64,000 bases of DNA from NCBI GenBank assembly GCA_023955335.1, contig JAGSGF010000013.1, positions 1 through 64,000 on the forward strand, given 5' to 3'. Below are positions 34,714 through 44,312 of this stretch, in pieces. Under the pieces are notes generated by a model. The model was not told where the DNA came from and searched no databases. It saw only the letters and a program-made list of their open reading frames with translations. Position numbers and translations under genes: made by a program. Positions within the stretch are counted from its first letter, which is position 1. Each line of letters starts with the position of its first letter. This stretch comes from Yoonia sp. GTDB taxonomy: Bacteria > Pseudomonadota > Alphaproteobacteria > Rhodobacterales > Rhodobacteraceae.

Positions 34714-34923
34714 CTACTTCGGAGGTAATGATTTTGCGTAATCCGGTGCCATGGATACGATTTTCTTCAGCCCGATGTGATCACTCAGCACGTCTTGGGA
34801 CACGTCAACCATGCCGCCGTCTTTGTGCACACCGCAGACCATATGGCCGTTCAACATAACGCAAAGCCCGCCAAACATCTGCTTTTCCGACATGTTTGGT
34901 GTGTTACCCAACGCCTCTTGCAT
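34714..34923 (-). pseudogene. TfoX N-terminal-domain fragment
   Basis: The 69-residue frame carries MSEKQMFGGLCVMLNGHMVCGVHKDGGMVD, the core of TfoX N-terminal proteins. Family members usually have about 10 more residues in front and 30 behind. Here a stop codon lies directly before the ATG and the end breaks off after YAKSLPPK. I read it as a truncated remnant, although a short functional protein cannot be excluded. Confidence 0.6.
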
Positions 34924-35019
34924 TCATTCCGCATGTCTGCGGGCAAAGGCGATTGTGCTGCTCCTTGCGTCACTATTGCTGTCAGCGTATCACGCGCAAA
35001 ACCAATGAAGGAAGCCTTG

Positions 35020-35763
35020 ATGCCGACAGACCGCGCGCAGCCCACATTCATCCTGATCCGCCCGCAGATGGGCGAAAACATTGGTGCTGCGGCCCGTGCG
35101 ATGTGGAATTTCGGGCTCGACCGGATGCGGATAACGGCCCCACGCGATGGTTGGCCGAACCAAAAAGCCGTGGCAATGGCCAGCGGTGCGGGGCGTTTAT
35201 TGGACGAGGCGCAATTGTTCGAAACGACAGACGATGCGATTTCCGATTGCACCTATGTCTATGCGACCACCGCGCGCGACCGTGATTTGACCAAGCCGGT
35301 CTTGACCCCGGAGGCCGCGATGACCGAAGCCCGTGATCGCATTGCTGCCGGTCAAAAGGTCGCTGTGCTGTTCGGCCCCGAACGCGCAGGCCTCGAGAAC
35401 GAAGATATCGTTCGTGCCAATGCGATCATCTCGGTTCCCGTGAACCCCGAATTTGCATCGCTGAATTTGGGCCAATGCGTATTGCTCACGGCGTATGAAT
35501 TTCAGCGCGCAACCACGGATGTTGTGCCTGAAACCGTCAGCCATGTTGGCGACTGGGCGAGCCAGTCCGAGATGGCAGCCCTTGCGTCCCATTATGAGGA
35601 CCGGCTGGAGACGGCCGGTTTCTTTTACCCGGAACACAAAGGCCCCAGCATGAAGGCCAATCTGCGGAACCTGTGGAGCCGGATGCCGCTAACCCGTGCA
35701 GACGTGCAAATGTTGCATGGAATATTGCGTCAGATGGTCCGTTGGAAAGAACGCGGCGAATAG
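35020..35763 (+). CDS. TrmJ-like RNA 2'-O-methyltransferase (SpoU family)
   Basis: The 247-residue protein has the trefoil-knot (SPOUT) motifs FILIRPQMGENIGAAARAMWNFGL, VLFGPERAGLENEDI and PVNPEFASLNLGQCVLLTAYEF. These match TrmJ, which methylates position 32 of tRNA. ATG 35020 has AAGGA seven bases upstream; longer frames add non-family sequence. It is divergent from the TfoX fragment. Confidence 0.9.
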   Translation: MPTDRAQPTFILIRPQMGENIGAAARAMWNFGLDRMRITAPRDGWPNQKAVAMASGAGRLLDEAQLFETTDDAISDCTYVYATTARDRDLTKPVLTPEAAMTEARDRIAAGQKVAVLFGPERAGLENEDIVRANAIISVPVNPEFASLNLGQCVLLTAYEFQRATTDVVPETVSHVGDWASQSEMAALASHYEDRLETAGFFYPEHKGPSMKANLRNLWSRMPLTRADVQMLHGILRQMVRWKERGE

Positions 35764-35835
35764 AGACACCCTGTCGCGCTTGCCCCTGTCAGCCAGCCGC
35801 CCTAGATTGCGCGTTAAGTAAAAAGGGTTATCCAA

Positions 35836-36975
35836 ATGCCAGATAAAACACGCAGTATTTTCGAAGATGTTGGCGACGTGCAAAAGCAGGTAGCAGCCCC
35901 CGGCGGGATTGACCGTGGCGGGCAGGGCGCCCGTGGTGCTGTGCGTGTCTGGCTTGGGCTGATTTTTGGTCTTGTGGGCCTGATGATTATTATCGGCGGC
36001 ATGACCCGTCTTACCGACAGCGGTTTGTCGATTACCGAATGGGCGCCCTTCGCGGGTGCGATGCCACCCACATCAGAGGCGGTCTGGCTCGAAGAATTCG
36101 ATAAATACAAAGCGATTGATGAATATCAGCTGCAAAACAAAGGCATGTCGCTGGCCGAGTTTAAATCCATCTATTGGTGGGAATGGGGCCACCGTCAGCT
36201 TGGCCGCGTGATCGGGCTTGTCTGGGCCTTGGGCTTTGTCGGGTTCTTAGTGACCCGCAAGATGCCAAGTGGATGGACCGGACGGCTGCTGCTTTTGGGG
36301 GGCTTGGGCGGCCTTCAGGGTGCGATTGGTTGGTGGATGGTGTCGAGCGGCCTGAAAGAAGGCATGACGGATGTCGCGTCTTACCGGTTGGCCACGCACC
36401 TTGGATTGGCCTTTGTCATCTTCGGATTTATCACGTGGTTTGTGATGCAGCTGTCACGCCGCGATGCTGATCTTTTGCAAGATCGCCGGATGGGTGATGC
36501 GGGTCTGACCCGTTTGGCCAGTTGGCTGGTCGTGCTGGCGTTTGTGCAGATTCTCTTTGGGGCCTTGGTGGCTGGTATTGATGCAGGCCGGAACTATCCT
36601 GATTGGCCGTTAATGGCGGGTGGGTTCTTTCCACCTGACCCATTTGGCCTGACCCCGATATGGCGGAATTTCTTTGAAGATGACGGGCTGGTGCAGTTCA
36701 TGCACCGGATGGCCGGCTATGTCTTGTTTGGCTTTGGCGTGCGCGTTTGGGCCCGCGCACGAAAATCTGGTAATGACCGCACACGGTTCGCATTTCATGC
36801 AATGCTGGCGGCGATGGTGGTGCAGGTCGTGCTTGGCATCGCGACGGTCATCTATTCCGCCCCATGGGAGATCGCGATTGTGCACCAATTGGGCGCGGTT
36901 GTGCTTTGGGTGGTGATCCTGCGCGCGCGTTTCCTTGCGCAATACCCGCACTCTCAATCCATTCAAGGAGCTTGA
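35836..36975 (+). CDS. ctaA: Heme A synthase (COX15/CtaA)
   Basis: The 379-residue membrane protein has about eight helices and the conserved histidine regions FKSIYWWEWGHRQLGR, YRLATHLGLAF, FMHRMAGYVLF and VHQLGAVVLW. It converts heme O to heme A for aa3-type cytochrome oxidase. GGMTRLTDSGLSITEW is a family signature. It starts a short rightward pair with the peptidase gene after it, 3 bp downstream. Confidence 0.96.
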   Translation: MPDKTRSIFEDVGDVQKQVAAPGGIDRGGQGARGAVRVWLGLIFGLVGLMIIIGGMTRLTDSGLSITEWAPFAGAMPPTSEAVWLEEFDKYKAIDEYQLQNKGMSLAEFKSIYWWEWGHRQLGRVIGLVWALGFVGFLVTRKMPSGWTGRLLLLGGLGGLQGAIGWWMVSSGLKEGMTDVASYRLATHLGLAFVIFGFITWFVMQLSRRDADLLQDRRMGDAGLTRLASWLVVLAFVQILFGALVAGIDAGRNYPDWPLMAGGFFPPDPFGLTPIWRNFFEDDGLVQFMHRMAGYVLFGFGVRVWARARKSGNDRTRFAFHAMLAAMVVQVVLGIATVIYSAPWEIAIVHQLGAVVLWVVILRARFLAQYPHSQSIQGA

Positions 36976-36978
36976 TCA

Positions 36979-38448
36979 ATGGCCGCATATGATGATCTGA
37001 TCGCGTTTCAGCGCGAGACCGAGGCCCTATCCCAAGTTGCAGGTCGCCTTGGGTGGGACCAAGAAACCATGATGCCTGAAAATGCCGCTCCGCAACGGGC
37101 CGAGGAACATGCCGCAATGGCGAATGTGCTGCATGCACGGCGCATTGATCCGCGTGTTGGCGACTGGTTGGCCAAAGCAGAGGCCGTAGATGACGGGGCC
37201 ACAGCGAATTTGCGCCATATTCAGCGCAGCTATGACCGGACGATGAAAGTACCTGCCACATTGGCTGCAGAGATCGCCAAGACCACGTCGCTGGCACACC
37301 GCGTTTGGGCCAAGTCGCGGTCCGAGGAAGATGTTGCGTCCTATTTACCTGTTTTGGAAAAAGTTGTTGCCCTGCGCAAAGAAGAGGCCGATGCGCTGGC
37401 CGCTGGTGGTGATCGTTACGATGCGTTGCTCCACGACTATGAGCCAGGTGCAACAGGTGCCGAGATTGCCGCGATGTTTGCCGCCTTGCGCCCCGGATTG
37501 GTGGATCTGCGGGCTGCGATTTTGGACAAGCCAAAGCCACGGGCGCTAACAGGCACATTTGACGAGGCCGCACAGCTTGCGCTGTCGACCAAGCTGGCGC
37601 TGACGTTTGGCTATGATCTGACCAAAGGCCGCATCGACAAAGCAGTGCACCCGTTTTCAAGCGGGTCGGGCATTGATGTGCGCATCACAACCCGTACTAA
37701 TCCTGCCGATCCGTTTAACTGTTTCTATTCAACCATTCACGAGGTTGGGCATGCGGCCTACGAGCAGAATATCAATGCCGATTATCTTTTGACCCCATTG
37801 GGCAGCGGTGTGTCGATGGGCGTGCACGAAAGCCAAAGCCGAATTTATGAAAACCAGATCGGGCGCAGTCGTGCGTTTACAGGCTGGCTCTACGGTCAAA
37901 TGCGCGATGCGTTTGGCGATTTTGGGATTGCCAATGAGAATGCGTTTTATGCCTGCGTGAATGCGGTATCCGACGGGTTTATCCGTACAGAGGCTGACGA
38001 GGTGCAGTATAATTTACATGTACTGATGCGCTTTGATCTGGAACGAGCCTTGATTGCAGGTGATCTTGCCGTCGCTGATCTAGAGGCTGCTTGGAATGAC
38101 CGTTTTGCCACCGACTTCGGTTATGGCGTGGACAAGCCATCAAATGGTATCTTGCAAGATGTGCATTGGTCCGAAGGGCTGATGGGGTATTTCCCGACAT
38201 ATAGTTTGGGCAACGTTTATGCGGGCTGTCTCAACACCGCGTTGCGCCGCGATGTCCCCAATTTGGATGCGGATTTGGCGCGGGGTGACACGACGCGTGC
38301 GACCACTTGGTTACGTGAGAATGTTCAGACCCATGGTGGGCTATATGAGCCACGTGATGTGATTACGCGTGCCGCTGGTGCGGCTCCGACAGAGGCGCCG
38401 TTGCTTGCGTATCTGACTGAAAAGTTTAGCGATATTTATCAGCTTTAG
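36979..38448 (+). CDS. M32-family metallocarboxypeptidase
   Basis: The 489-residue protein has the zinc motif HEVGHAAYEQ (HExxH) near residue 254, followed by GVHESQSRIYENQIGRS, whose glutamate is the third ligand. These are the signatures of thermostable carboxypeptidase 1. It removes C-terminal residues in the cytoplasm. The MxWDQETMMP start region is also typical. Confidence 0.95.
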   Translation: MAAYDDLIAFQRETEALSQVAGRLGWDQETMMPENAAPQRAEEHAAMANVLHARRIDPRVGDWLAKAEAVDDGATANLRHIQRSYDRTMKVPATLAAEIAKTTSLAHRVWAKSRSEEDVASYLPVLEKVVALRKEEADALAAGGDRYDALLHDYEPGATGAEIAAMFAALRPGLVDLRAAILDKPKPRALTGTFDEAAQLALSTKLALTFGYDLTKGRIDKAVHPFSSGSGIDVRITTRTNPADPFNCFYSTIHEVGHAAYEQNINADYLLTPLGSGVSMGVHESQSRIYENQIGRSRAFTGWLYGQMRDAFGDFGIANENAFYACVNAVSDGFIRTEADEVQYNLHVLMRFDLERALIAGDLAVADLEAAWNDRFATDFGYGVDKPSNGILQDVHWSEGLMGYFPTYSLGNVYAGCLNTALRRDVPNLDADLARGDTTRATTWLRENVQTHGGLYEPRDVITRAAGAAPTEAPLLAYLTEKFSDIYQL

Positions 38449-38449
38449 G

Positions 38450-39232
38450 TCAGGTCCAGTCTGGATCGCGCTTTTCTAGAAACGCGTTGATCCCTTCGTT
38501 CGTGTCGGCGTTCGCCATATTATTGACCATAACTTGGCCGGTGAAATCGTAGGCATCAGCCGTCGTCATCGGTGCTTGGGTGTAGAATGCCGATTTGCCA
38601 GTTGTTACGGCGCTGGCGAGCTTACCTGCGATCGTTTGGGCAAGGGCAAGGGTTTCGGCTGCAAGATCAGCGGCTGGAACCGCGCGGTTGATCAGTCCAA
38701 GTGATTTCGCCTCTGATGCAGGAATGAACCGGCCCGTTGTGAGCATCTCAAACGCCGCCTTGCGCCCTATGTTGCGCGTCAACGCGACCATGGGGGTGGA
38801 ACAGAACAAGCCGATGTTCACGCCATTGACGCCAAATCTGGTGTCCGCGTCTGCGACTGCCAGATCACATGTCGCAACCAATTGGCAGCCTGCCGCAGTC
38901 GCGATACCGTGGACTTGCGCGATAACAGGTTGAGGCAACGATTGAATGCGCGCCATCATCGCGGCGCATCTGTCAAACAGGTCTTTGAAATCGGCAGCGC
39001 CACCATCGGGTGCATCTCGTTTGGCTTGCATTTCTTTTAGGTCATGACCCGCACAGAAGGCCTTGCCTGCGCCAGCAATGATGACTGCTTTGACCGTCGG
39101 GTCCTGTGCGATGTCGTCCAACACCGCGTGTAGGGCCGCGATCATCGCGTCGCTAAGTGCATTCAAACGGGCAGGGACGTTAAGTGTGATCCGGCATACG
39201 CCGTCCAGGTTTTCGCGCGTGATCAATTCCAT
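38450..39232 (-). CDS. Enoyl-CoA hydratase/isomerase family protein
   Basis: The 260-residue crotonase-fold protein has LNVPARLNALSDAMIAAL, the oxyanion-hole segment GAGKAFCAGHDLKEMQA and VHGIATAAGCQLVATCDLAVA. The usual catalytic glutamates of true hydratases are replaced: the segment reads TAAGCQLVATCDL. The reaction is therefore uncertain; it may be an isomerase or a hydrolase-like member. It is convergent with the M32 gene. Confidence 0.85.
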   Translation of the reverse strand: MELITRENLDGVCRITLNVPARLNALSDAMIAALHAVLDDIAQDPTVKAVIIAGAGKAFCAGHDLKEMQAKRDAPDGGAADFKDLFDRCAAMMARIQSLPQPVIAQVHGIATAAGCQLVATCDLAVADADTRFGVNGVNIGLFCSTPMVALTRNIGRKAAFEMLTTGRFIPASEAKSLGLINRAVPAADLAAETLALAQTIAGKLASAVTTGKSAFYTQAPMTTADAYDFTGQVMVNNMANADTNEGINAFLEKRDPDWT

Positions 39233-39293
39233 GGTCTTGCCCTTTGCTCTGTGTTGAGCGCAGGTTAGCCAAAGACATCACAGGAGGAAAGCC

Positions 39294-39713
39294 GTGGATA
39301 TCAAAATGGATGTGGACGCATTGCAGGCGTTTCTGATCGAGGTTTTCCCGCAAGTACATGCAGATTTCCAAGTTTTGGAGGTCACGCCAACGGGTATCCG
39401 CGTGAAACTGGTAACGGCGGATCGGCATTTGCGCCCCGGTGGCACTGTATCTGGGCCCACGATGTTCGCGCTTGCGGATGTGGGCATGTACTTGGCGATT
39501 CTCAGCCGGATCGGACCCGAAGCCTTGGCTGTGACAACCAGTTGCAGCATCGATTTCATGCGCAAACCTGCAGCAGGAGTGGATCTGATCTGTGAGGCTG
39601 TTCTGCATAAACTGGGACGCGTTCTGGCGGTTGGGGATTGCCTGATCTATAGCCAAGGCATGGCTGCGCCAGTTGCGCGGGCGTCTTTGACGTATTCAAT
39701 ACCTCCAAAATAA
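39294..39713 (+). CDS. PaaI-family hot-dog thioesterase
   Basis: The 139-residue protein has the hot-dog fold signature RPGGTVSGPTMFALADVGMYLAIL followed by CSIDFMRKPAAG. The start is GTG 39294 with AGGAGG upstream. It probably hydrolyses an acyl-CoA. It is divergent from the enoyl-CoA hydratase-like gene and may act in the same fatty or aromatic acid metabolism. Confidence 0.87.
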   Translation: MDIKMDVDALQAFLIEVFPQVHADFQVLEVTPTGIRVKLVTADRHLRPGGTVSGPTMFALADVGMYLAILSRIGPEALAVTTSCSIDFMRKPAAGVDLICEAVLHKLGRVLAVGDCLIYSQGMAAPVARASLTYSIPPK

Positions 39714-39778
39714 TGGGGTAAAATAATACCTAATTTGCAAGTGTTTGATTTTGAATGATTTTTATGAAAAAAGTGCGC

Positions 39779-39806
39779 TTGACCCGTCACGTGGCGCCTT
39801 TATAAG
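39779..39806 (+). promoter_or_regulatory. Sigma-70 promoter of rplM-rpsI
   Basis: TTGACC (39779-39784), a 16-bp spacer and TATAAG (39801-39806) precede rplM by about 50 bp. The pair is close to consensus and fits a highly expressed operon. Confidence 0.6.
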
Positions 39807-39857
39807 CCTCCTATCGAACACTCGGGTCGCTTATGGCCCCTTAAGAATTGGTGATTT

Positions 39858-40319
39858 ATGAAAACCTTCTCCGCTACTCCTGGAGATATCGACAAGAAAT
39901 GGTTCATTATTGATGCTGAAGGCATTGTTTTGGGTCGTCTTGCTTCGGTTATCGCAATGCGCTTGCGCGGCAAGCACAAGCCAACCTTCACGCCGTCCAT
40001 GGATATGGGCGACAATATTATCGTAATCAACTGTGAGAAAATCCAGATGACCGGTAACAAGCGTGATGAAAAATATTACTGGCATACTGGCCATCCCGGT
40101 GGGATCAAGGAAAAGACGAAAGCCGATATCCTTGAAGGCAAGCACCCAGAGCGTATCATCATGAAAGCCGTTCAGCGTATGCTGCCCGGTGGCAAGTTGT
40201 CCCGCCAGCAAATGACGCACCTGCGCGTTTTCCCGGGCACTGAGCACGGTATGGAAGCTCAAAAGCCTGAAGTTCTGGATGTTGCATCCATGAACCCTAA
40301 GAACACGAGGACTTCATAA
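39858..40319 (+). CDS. rplM: 50S ribosomal protein L13
   Basis: The 153-residue protein has [35 protein letters not shown] and [13 protein letters not shown], diagnostic of L13. It binds 23S rRNA early in assembly. Its stop overlaps the rpsI start by one base, giving coupled expression as in most bacteria. Confidence 0.98.
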   Translation: MKTFSATPGDIDKKWFIIDAEGIVLGRLASVIAMRLRGKHKPTFTPSMDMGDNIIVINCEKIQMTGNKRDEKYYWHTGHPGGIKEKTKADILEGKHPERIIMKAVQRMLPGGKLSRQQMTHLRVFPGTEHGMEAQKPEVLDVASMNPKNTRTS

Positions 40320-40816
40320 TGGTCGATCAAGTGAACTCTCTTGAAGAGCTGGGCCAAGTTGCAGAAGGCGTAGATGCGCCTGTTGCTGTTGACGCGCCTG
40401 TCATCACCCGCGAGTCTGTTAAGGACGCACTGGGTCGTTCTTACGCAACTGGTAAGCGTAAAGATGCGGTTGCACGCGTTTGGATTAAGCCGGGTTCCGG
40501 TAAAGTCACCGTAAACGGTCAAGAAATGAAGGTGTACTTTGCACGTCCAGTTCTGCAGATGATCCTTGCGCAGCCGTTCTCGGTTGCTGGTGTTACTGGT
40601 CAGTTCGACGTTGTCGCAACTGTCAAAGGCGGCGGTCTGTCCGGTCAAGCTGGTGCGGTTAAGCACGGCGTGTCCAAAGCACTGCAGTTGTTTGACCCAA
40701 CATTGCGTCCCTCGCTGAAAGCCGCTGGCTTCCTGACACGCGACAGCCGTGTTGTTGAGCGTAAGAAATACGGTAAAGCAAAAGCCCGTAAGAGCTTCCA
40801 GTTCTCCAAGCGTTAA
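40319..40816 (+). CDS. rpsI: 30S ribosomal protein S9
   Basis: The 165-residue protein has about 38 extra N-terminal residues rich in Val, Glu and Asp. The S9 core follows ([20 protein letters not shown]) with the C-terminal tail [11 protein letters not shown] that reaches the P-site tRNA. The N-terminal extension is common in alphaproteobacteria. Confidence 0.98.
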   Translation: MVDQVNSLEELGQVAEGVDAPVAVDAPVITRESVKDALGRSYATGKRKDAVARVWIKPGSGKVTVNGQEMKVYFARPVLQMILAQPFSVAGVTGQFDVVATVKGGGLSGQAGAVKHGVSKALQLFDPTLRPSLKAAGFLTRDSRVVERKKYGKAKARKSFQFSKR

Positions 40817-40841
40817 GCTTTGGTTGCATGGAATAGGAGAC

Positions 40842-40868
40842 GGGCGGCCCAATCGGGTCGCCCTTTTT
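40842..40868 (+). terminator. Intrinsic terminator after rpsI
   Basis: GGGCGGCCC, loop AATC and GGGTCGCCC form a 9-bp stem with one G-T pair, followed by TTTTT. Confidence 0.92.
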
Positions 40869-40892
40869 CGTTTTAAGACAAAGGATTATGAC

Positions 40893-41504
40893 GTGTACTT
40901 ACCGAAAGACTTTAAGAAGACAGACATGTCGGCTGTGTCGGCCCTTATTGAAGCGGCGCCCTTGGCGACCCTTGTGACGCATACTGCGCATGGATTGCGC
41001 GCGGATCATATTCCTGTGATGATGATCAAGGACATGTTGATCGGTCATATTGCTTTGGCGAATGATCTGCACCAAATTCTTGACGCAAACCAAGATGTCT
41101 TAGCGGTTTTTAGCGGTGAAAACGCCTATATCTCGCCCAATTGGTATCCAAGCAAGGCAGACACCCATGCCGTCGTGCCAACGTGGAACTATGAGGTGGT
41201 GCATGTGCATGGTCGGATCTCGTTCAGTCATGACCGCAAGTCAAAATTGGCCGTTGTCGGGCTGCTCACTAAAGTGTTGGAGACCCGCACAAACGGAGAT
41301 GCCGCATGGCGTATGGCTGACATGCCTGCTGATTTCATGGAAGAAAAACTAAACGGTATCGTCGCCTTTGACATTCACCCAACACGCATTTTGGGGAAAT
41401 CAAAGCTAAGCCAGAACAAGTCTGATGCAGATCGGCTTGGCGCGGCGCAGGCTTTGGAGCCGTCTTTGATTGCCGCGCAGATGAAGACGTCGCCGCAGAC
41501 TTAG
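40893..41504 (+). CDS. PaiB-like FMN-binding negative regulator
   Basis: From GTG 40893 (AAGGA seven bases upstream) the 203-residue protein starts MYLPKDFKK. It has ATLVTHTAHGLRADHIPVM, GHIALANDLHQI, YISPNWYPSK and VPTWNYEVVHVHG, all typical of the PaiB/flavin-reductase-like split-barrel family. PaiB of Bacillus affects protease and sporulation gene expression; the molecular function here is unknown. Confidence 0.88.
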   Translation: MYLPKDFKKTDMSAVSALIEAAPLATLVTHTAHGLRADHIPVMMIKDMLIGHIALANDLHQILDANQDVLAVFSGENAYISPNWYPSKADTHAVVPTWNYEVVHVHGRISFSHDRKSKLAVVGLLTKVLETRTNGDAAWRMADMPADFMEEKLNGIVAFDIHPTRILGKSKLSQNKSDADRLGAAQALEPSLIAAQMKTSPQT

Positions 41505-41548
41505 AATTGCCGCTTGCACTTTCCCCCTGCGCAGTGAAAATCAAACAT

Positions 41549-42421
41549 ATGTGGGCAAAGCTAACAGCAACAGAGGCACGTCGCGGGTTGCTGATGATCA
41601 GCCCGCCGTTGATCTATGTGTTGATCATGCTGGCATTCCCTATTGGCGCGATTGTGTTGTTCAGTTTCTGGACCCAAGATTTCATGACCTTGGACACGAC
41701 GTTCACGCTGCAAAACTACCGCGAGATTTGGGCGCAACCGATCTTTGGCGCACTTCTAAAACGGTCATTATTTGTATCTGGCTGCGTGACCGCAGTGACC
41801 GTTATTCTTGCGTTTCCAGTGGCTTACTTCGTGTCTTTTCATGTAAAACCATCACGGAAATCACTTTGGTTATTCCTGATCACCATCCCGTTTTGGACCA
41901 GCTACCTGATCCGCGTGTTCTTGTGGAAAGTCATCTTAGGCTACAACGGCGTTGTGAACAGCGGCTTGGTGGGAATAGGTGTCATCGACGAGCCGCTGAC
42001 ATTCATCTTGTATAACGTCAACGCGGTCATCATCACATTGGCCCACGCATTTGCGCCGTTTGCCATTCTTCCGATATTTGTCGCCTTGGAAAAGATCGAC
42101 CGCTCGTTGTTGGAAGCATCACAAGACCTTGGTGAAAGTAAATTCAGCACATTTTTCCGCGTCACGCTTCCCTTGGCCATGCCGGGTGTTGTTGCTGCGG
42201 TTTTGATCGTCTTCATTCCTACAATCGGCGACTACGTAACGCCGGAATTGATGGGCGGAGCAGGAGGTAAGCTGGTCGCGAACATGATCCAAACCCAGTT
42301 TCTGGCGCTGAATAACGCGCCCCTCGGGGCTGCACTTGCGATTGTTGCCATGCTGTGTGTGACCGCGATCAGCCTGATGTTTGTCGCCCTCAACCGCCGC
42401 TGGTTGCGAGGCAGATCATGA
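41549..42421 (+). CDS. Polyamine-type ABC transporter permease (PotB-like)
   Basis: The roughly 290-residue protein has six hydrophobic segments and the EAA-like loop LLEASQDLGESKFSTFFRVTLPLAMPGV near residue 190. Start choice is uncertain: ATG 41549 opens MWAKLTATEARRG, while a GTG at 41534 is also possible and neither has a clear ribosome site. With the next two genes it forms a spermidine/putrescine-type importer. No binding-protein gene is adjacent. Confidence 0.88.
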   Translation: MWAKLTATEARRGLLMISPPLIYVLIMLAFPIGAIVLFSFWTQDFMTLDTTFTLQNYREIWAQPIFGALLKRSLFVSGCVTAVTVILAFPVAYFVSFHVKPSRKSLWLFLITIPFWTSYLIRVFLWKVILGYNGVVNSGLVGIGVIDEPLTFILYNVNAVIITLAHAFAPFAILPIFVALEKIDRSLLEASQDLGESKFSTFFRVTLPLAMPGVVAAVLIVFIPTIGDYVTPELMGGAGGKLVANMIQTQFLALNNAPLGAALAIVAMLCVTAISLMFVALNRRWLRGRS

Positions 42422-43218
42422 CGTTGCGCGTCTATGCCATCGCCTATTTGATATTTCTGTATGCGCCCATCGTGCTGCTGCCGGTTTTTGCGTTCAATGA
42501 CGCGACGATCATTGCGTTCCCGCTTTCTGGTTTCACGACAGACTGGTTTTCGCAGCTATTGACCACCCAAGCCTTGCACAGGTCGGTTCAAAACTCGTTG
42601 TATATCGCGTGTATCACTGCGGTGTTGTCCACAATCCTCGGCGTGTGTGCTGCACGGGCAGGGGCGATGTATAACTTTCCGATGAAGCGCAGTATCATTG
42701 GACTCGTTATGATCCCGCTGGTCCTGCCAGAGATTATCGTAGCGGTTTCACTTTTGGTTGTTGCCATACAAATCCTTGATATGGGGCTGTCCAATTGGAC
42801 CGTCATCGCGGCCCATGTGTTGATCTGCACTCCGTTTTCAATTGCGATCCTGAACGGCGCATTCCAAAACCTTGATCCATCCATGGAAGAGGCCGCGATG
42901 GACCTTGGCGAAAGCCGTTGGTCGGCCTTCCGGCTGGTGACGTTACCGCTCGTCATGCCGGGGATCGTTTCGTCGATGTTGATCGCCTTCACGATCAGCC
43001 TTGATGAATTCATCATCGCGTTTTTCCTGACCGGTGCAAACCCCACAATGCCTGTGTATATTTGGGGGCTTTTACGGTTTCCGGCATCGTTGCCTGTCGT
43101 CATGGCCTTGGGCACGATCCTTGTCAGCATGTCGATTGTGTTGCTGACGATCGCTGAAATTCTACGCAGACGCGGCATGGCTCGTGTTGGCGTCAAAGAC
43201 AAAGGTGGCTTCTTATGA
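42418..43218 (+). CDS. Polyamine-type ABC transporter permease (PotC-like)
   Basis: The 266-residue protein has an N-terminal YLIFLYAPIVLLPVFAF and the coupling loop SMEEAAMDLGESRWSAFRLVTLP, then DEFIIAFFLTG, as in PotC/PotI. ATG 42418 overlaps the stop of the first permease. It pairs with the PotB-like protein in the membrane. Confidence 0.92.
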   Translation: MTLRVYAIAYLIFLYAPIVLLPVFAFNDATIIAFPLSGFTTDWFSQLLTTQALHRSVQNSLYIACITAVLSTILGVCAARAGAMYNFPMKRSIIGLVMIPLVLPEIIVAVSLLVVAIQILDMGLSNWTVIAAHVLICTPFSIAILNGAFQNLDPSMEEAAMDLGESRWSAFRLVTLPLVMPGIVSSMLIAFTISLDEFIIAFFLTGANPTMPVYIWGLLRFPASLPVVMALGTILVSMSIVLLTIAEILRRRGMARVGVKDKGGFL

Positions 43219-44291
43219 CCAGCCTCATTTCCCTTTCTGGTGTGAATAAATATTTTGGCGATTATCACGCATTGCGCGATATCAATCTGACAATAAACCA
43301 AGGCGAGTTTTTCTCTTTGCTGGGGCCATCGGGCTGCGGTAAAACGACGTTGCTGCGCACGATCGCAGGGTTTGAAGGCGTATCCAGCGGCGTTGTCATG
43401 ATCAGTGACCGCGACGTGGCGGGGGTGCCAGCAAACCAACGCCCGACAAATATGGTGTTCCAATCTTATGCGATTTTCCCACATCTGACGGTTGCCGAAA
43501 ACGTGGCCTTTGGTCTGCGCAAACGGCCTGATATTGATAAGTCCACTGCTGTTGATGCGGCCTTGGATATGGTTGGGTTGACAGGCTTTGGCCACCGCTC
43601 CGCGCATGAACTGTCTGGCGGCCAACGGCAGCGGGTTGCCCTTGCACGTGCCCTCATCTTGAAACCCAAGGTGTTACTGCTCGACGAGCCTCTTTCTGCG
43701 CTTGATAAAAAAATGCGTGAACAAATGCAGGTCGAACTGATGCAGCTTCAGCGGCATGTGGGTATCACGTTCATCCTTGTCACCCACGATCAAGAAGAGG
43801 CGTTGGTCATGTCGGACCGGATTGCGGTCATGTTTGACGGTGAGATCGGGCAGATGGACGATCCAGAGACGTTATATCGCCGCCCCAACAGCCGACGTGT
43901 CGCCGAATTCATTGGTAAAATGAACTTTATGGACGCCCGCGTGACCCGCTCTGCCGCCCAAATTGATGTTGATGTTGATGGGCTAGGTGCATGTACCATA
44001 GATGCGGAACAAGCCCCTGTTGGCATTGATGTTGGTTTGGCCAAGGTCGGCATCCGCCCCGAAACGCTTGCGATCCTGTTTGACGGTGAAACAACCGTGC
44101 GTGAAACAATCAGCGGCGTTGTGGACGAGGTCGTCTATTACGGTGACATGACCTATTATGACGTGCGCATTGACGGGGTAGATACCCCCCTGAACATCGC
44201 CATGAAGAACCTGATTGGCAGGCCGGTGCTTGATGTCGGAGAGCCCACAACAGTCGTGTGGGATGCACGATCACTGGTTTTATTGCCGTAG
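43215..44291 (+). CDS. Polyamine-type ABC transporter ATPase (PotA-like)
   Basis: The 358-residue protein has Walker A GPSGCGKTT, Q-loop FQSYAIFPHLTV, signature LSGGQRQRVALARAL, Walker B LLLDEPLSAL and switch His VTHDQEEAL. A C-terminal TOBE domain (about 280-355) follows. It drives the importer with the two upstream permeases. Compounds could be polyamines or related amines; the missing binding protein leaves this open. Confidence 0.93.
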   Translation: MTSLISLSGVNKYFGDYHALRDINLTINQGEFFSLLGPSGCGKTTLLRTIAGFEGVSSGVVMISDRDVAGVPANQRPTNMVFQSYAIFPHLTVAENVAFGLRKRPDIDKSTAVDAALDMVGLTGFGHRSAHELSGGQRQRVALARALILKPKVLLLDEPLSALDKKMREQMQVELMQLQRHVGITFILVTHDQEEALVMSDRIAVMFDGEIGQMDDPETLYRRPNSRRVAEFIGKMNFMDARVTRSAAQIDVDVDGLGACTIDAEQAPVGIDVGLAKVGIRPETLAILFDGETTVRETISGVVDEVVYYGDMTYYDVRIDGVDTPLNIAMKNLIGRPVLDVGEPTTVVWDARSLVLLP

Positions 44292-44312
44292 GATGGGTTT
44301 TAACCCATCGCG

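Noticed and set aside
34777-35019. N-terminal extension of the TrmJ-like gene
   Set aside because: These codons overlap the TfoX fragment and have no similarity to the family; a good ribosome site supports ATG 35020.
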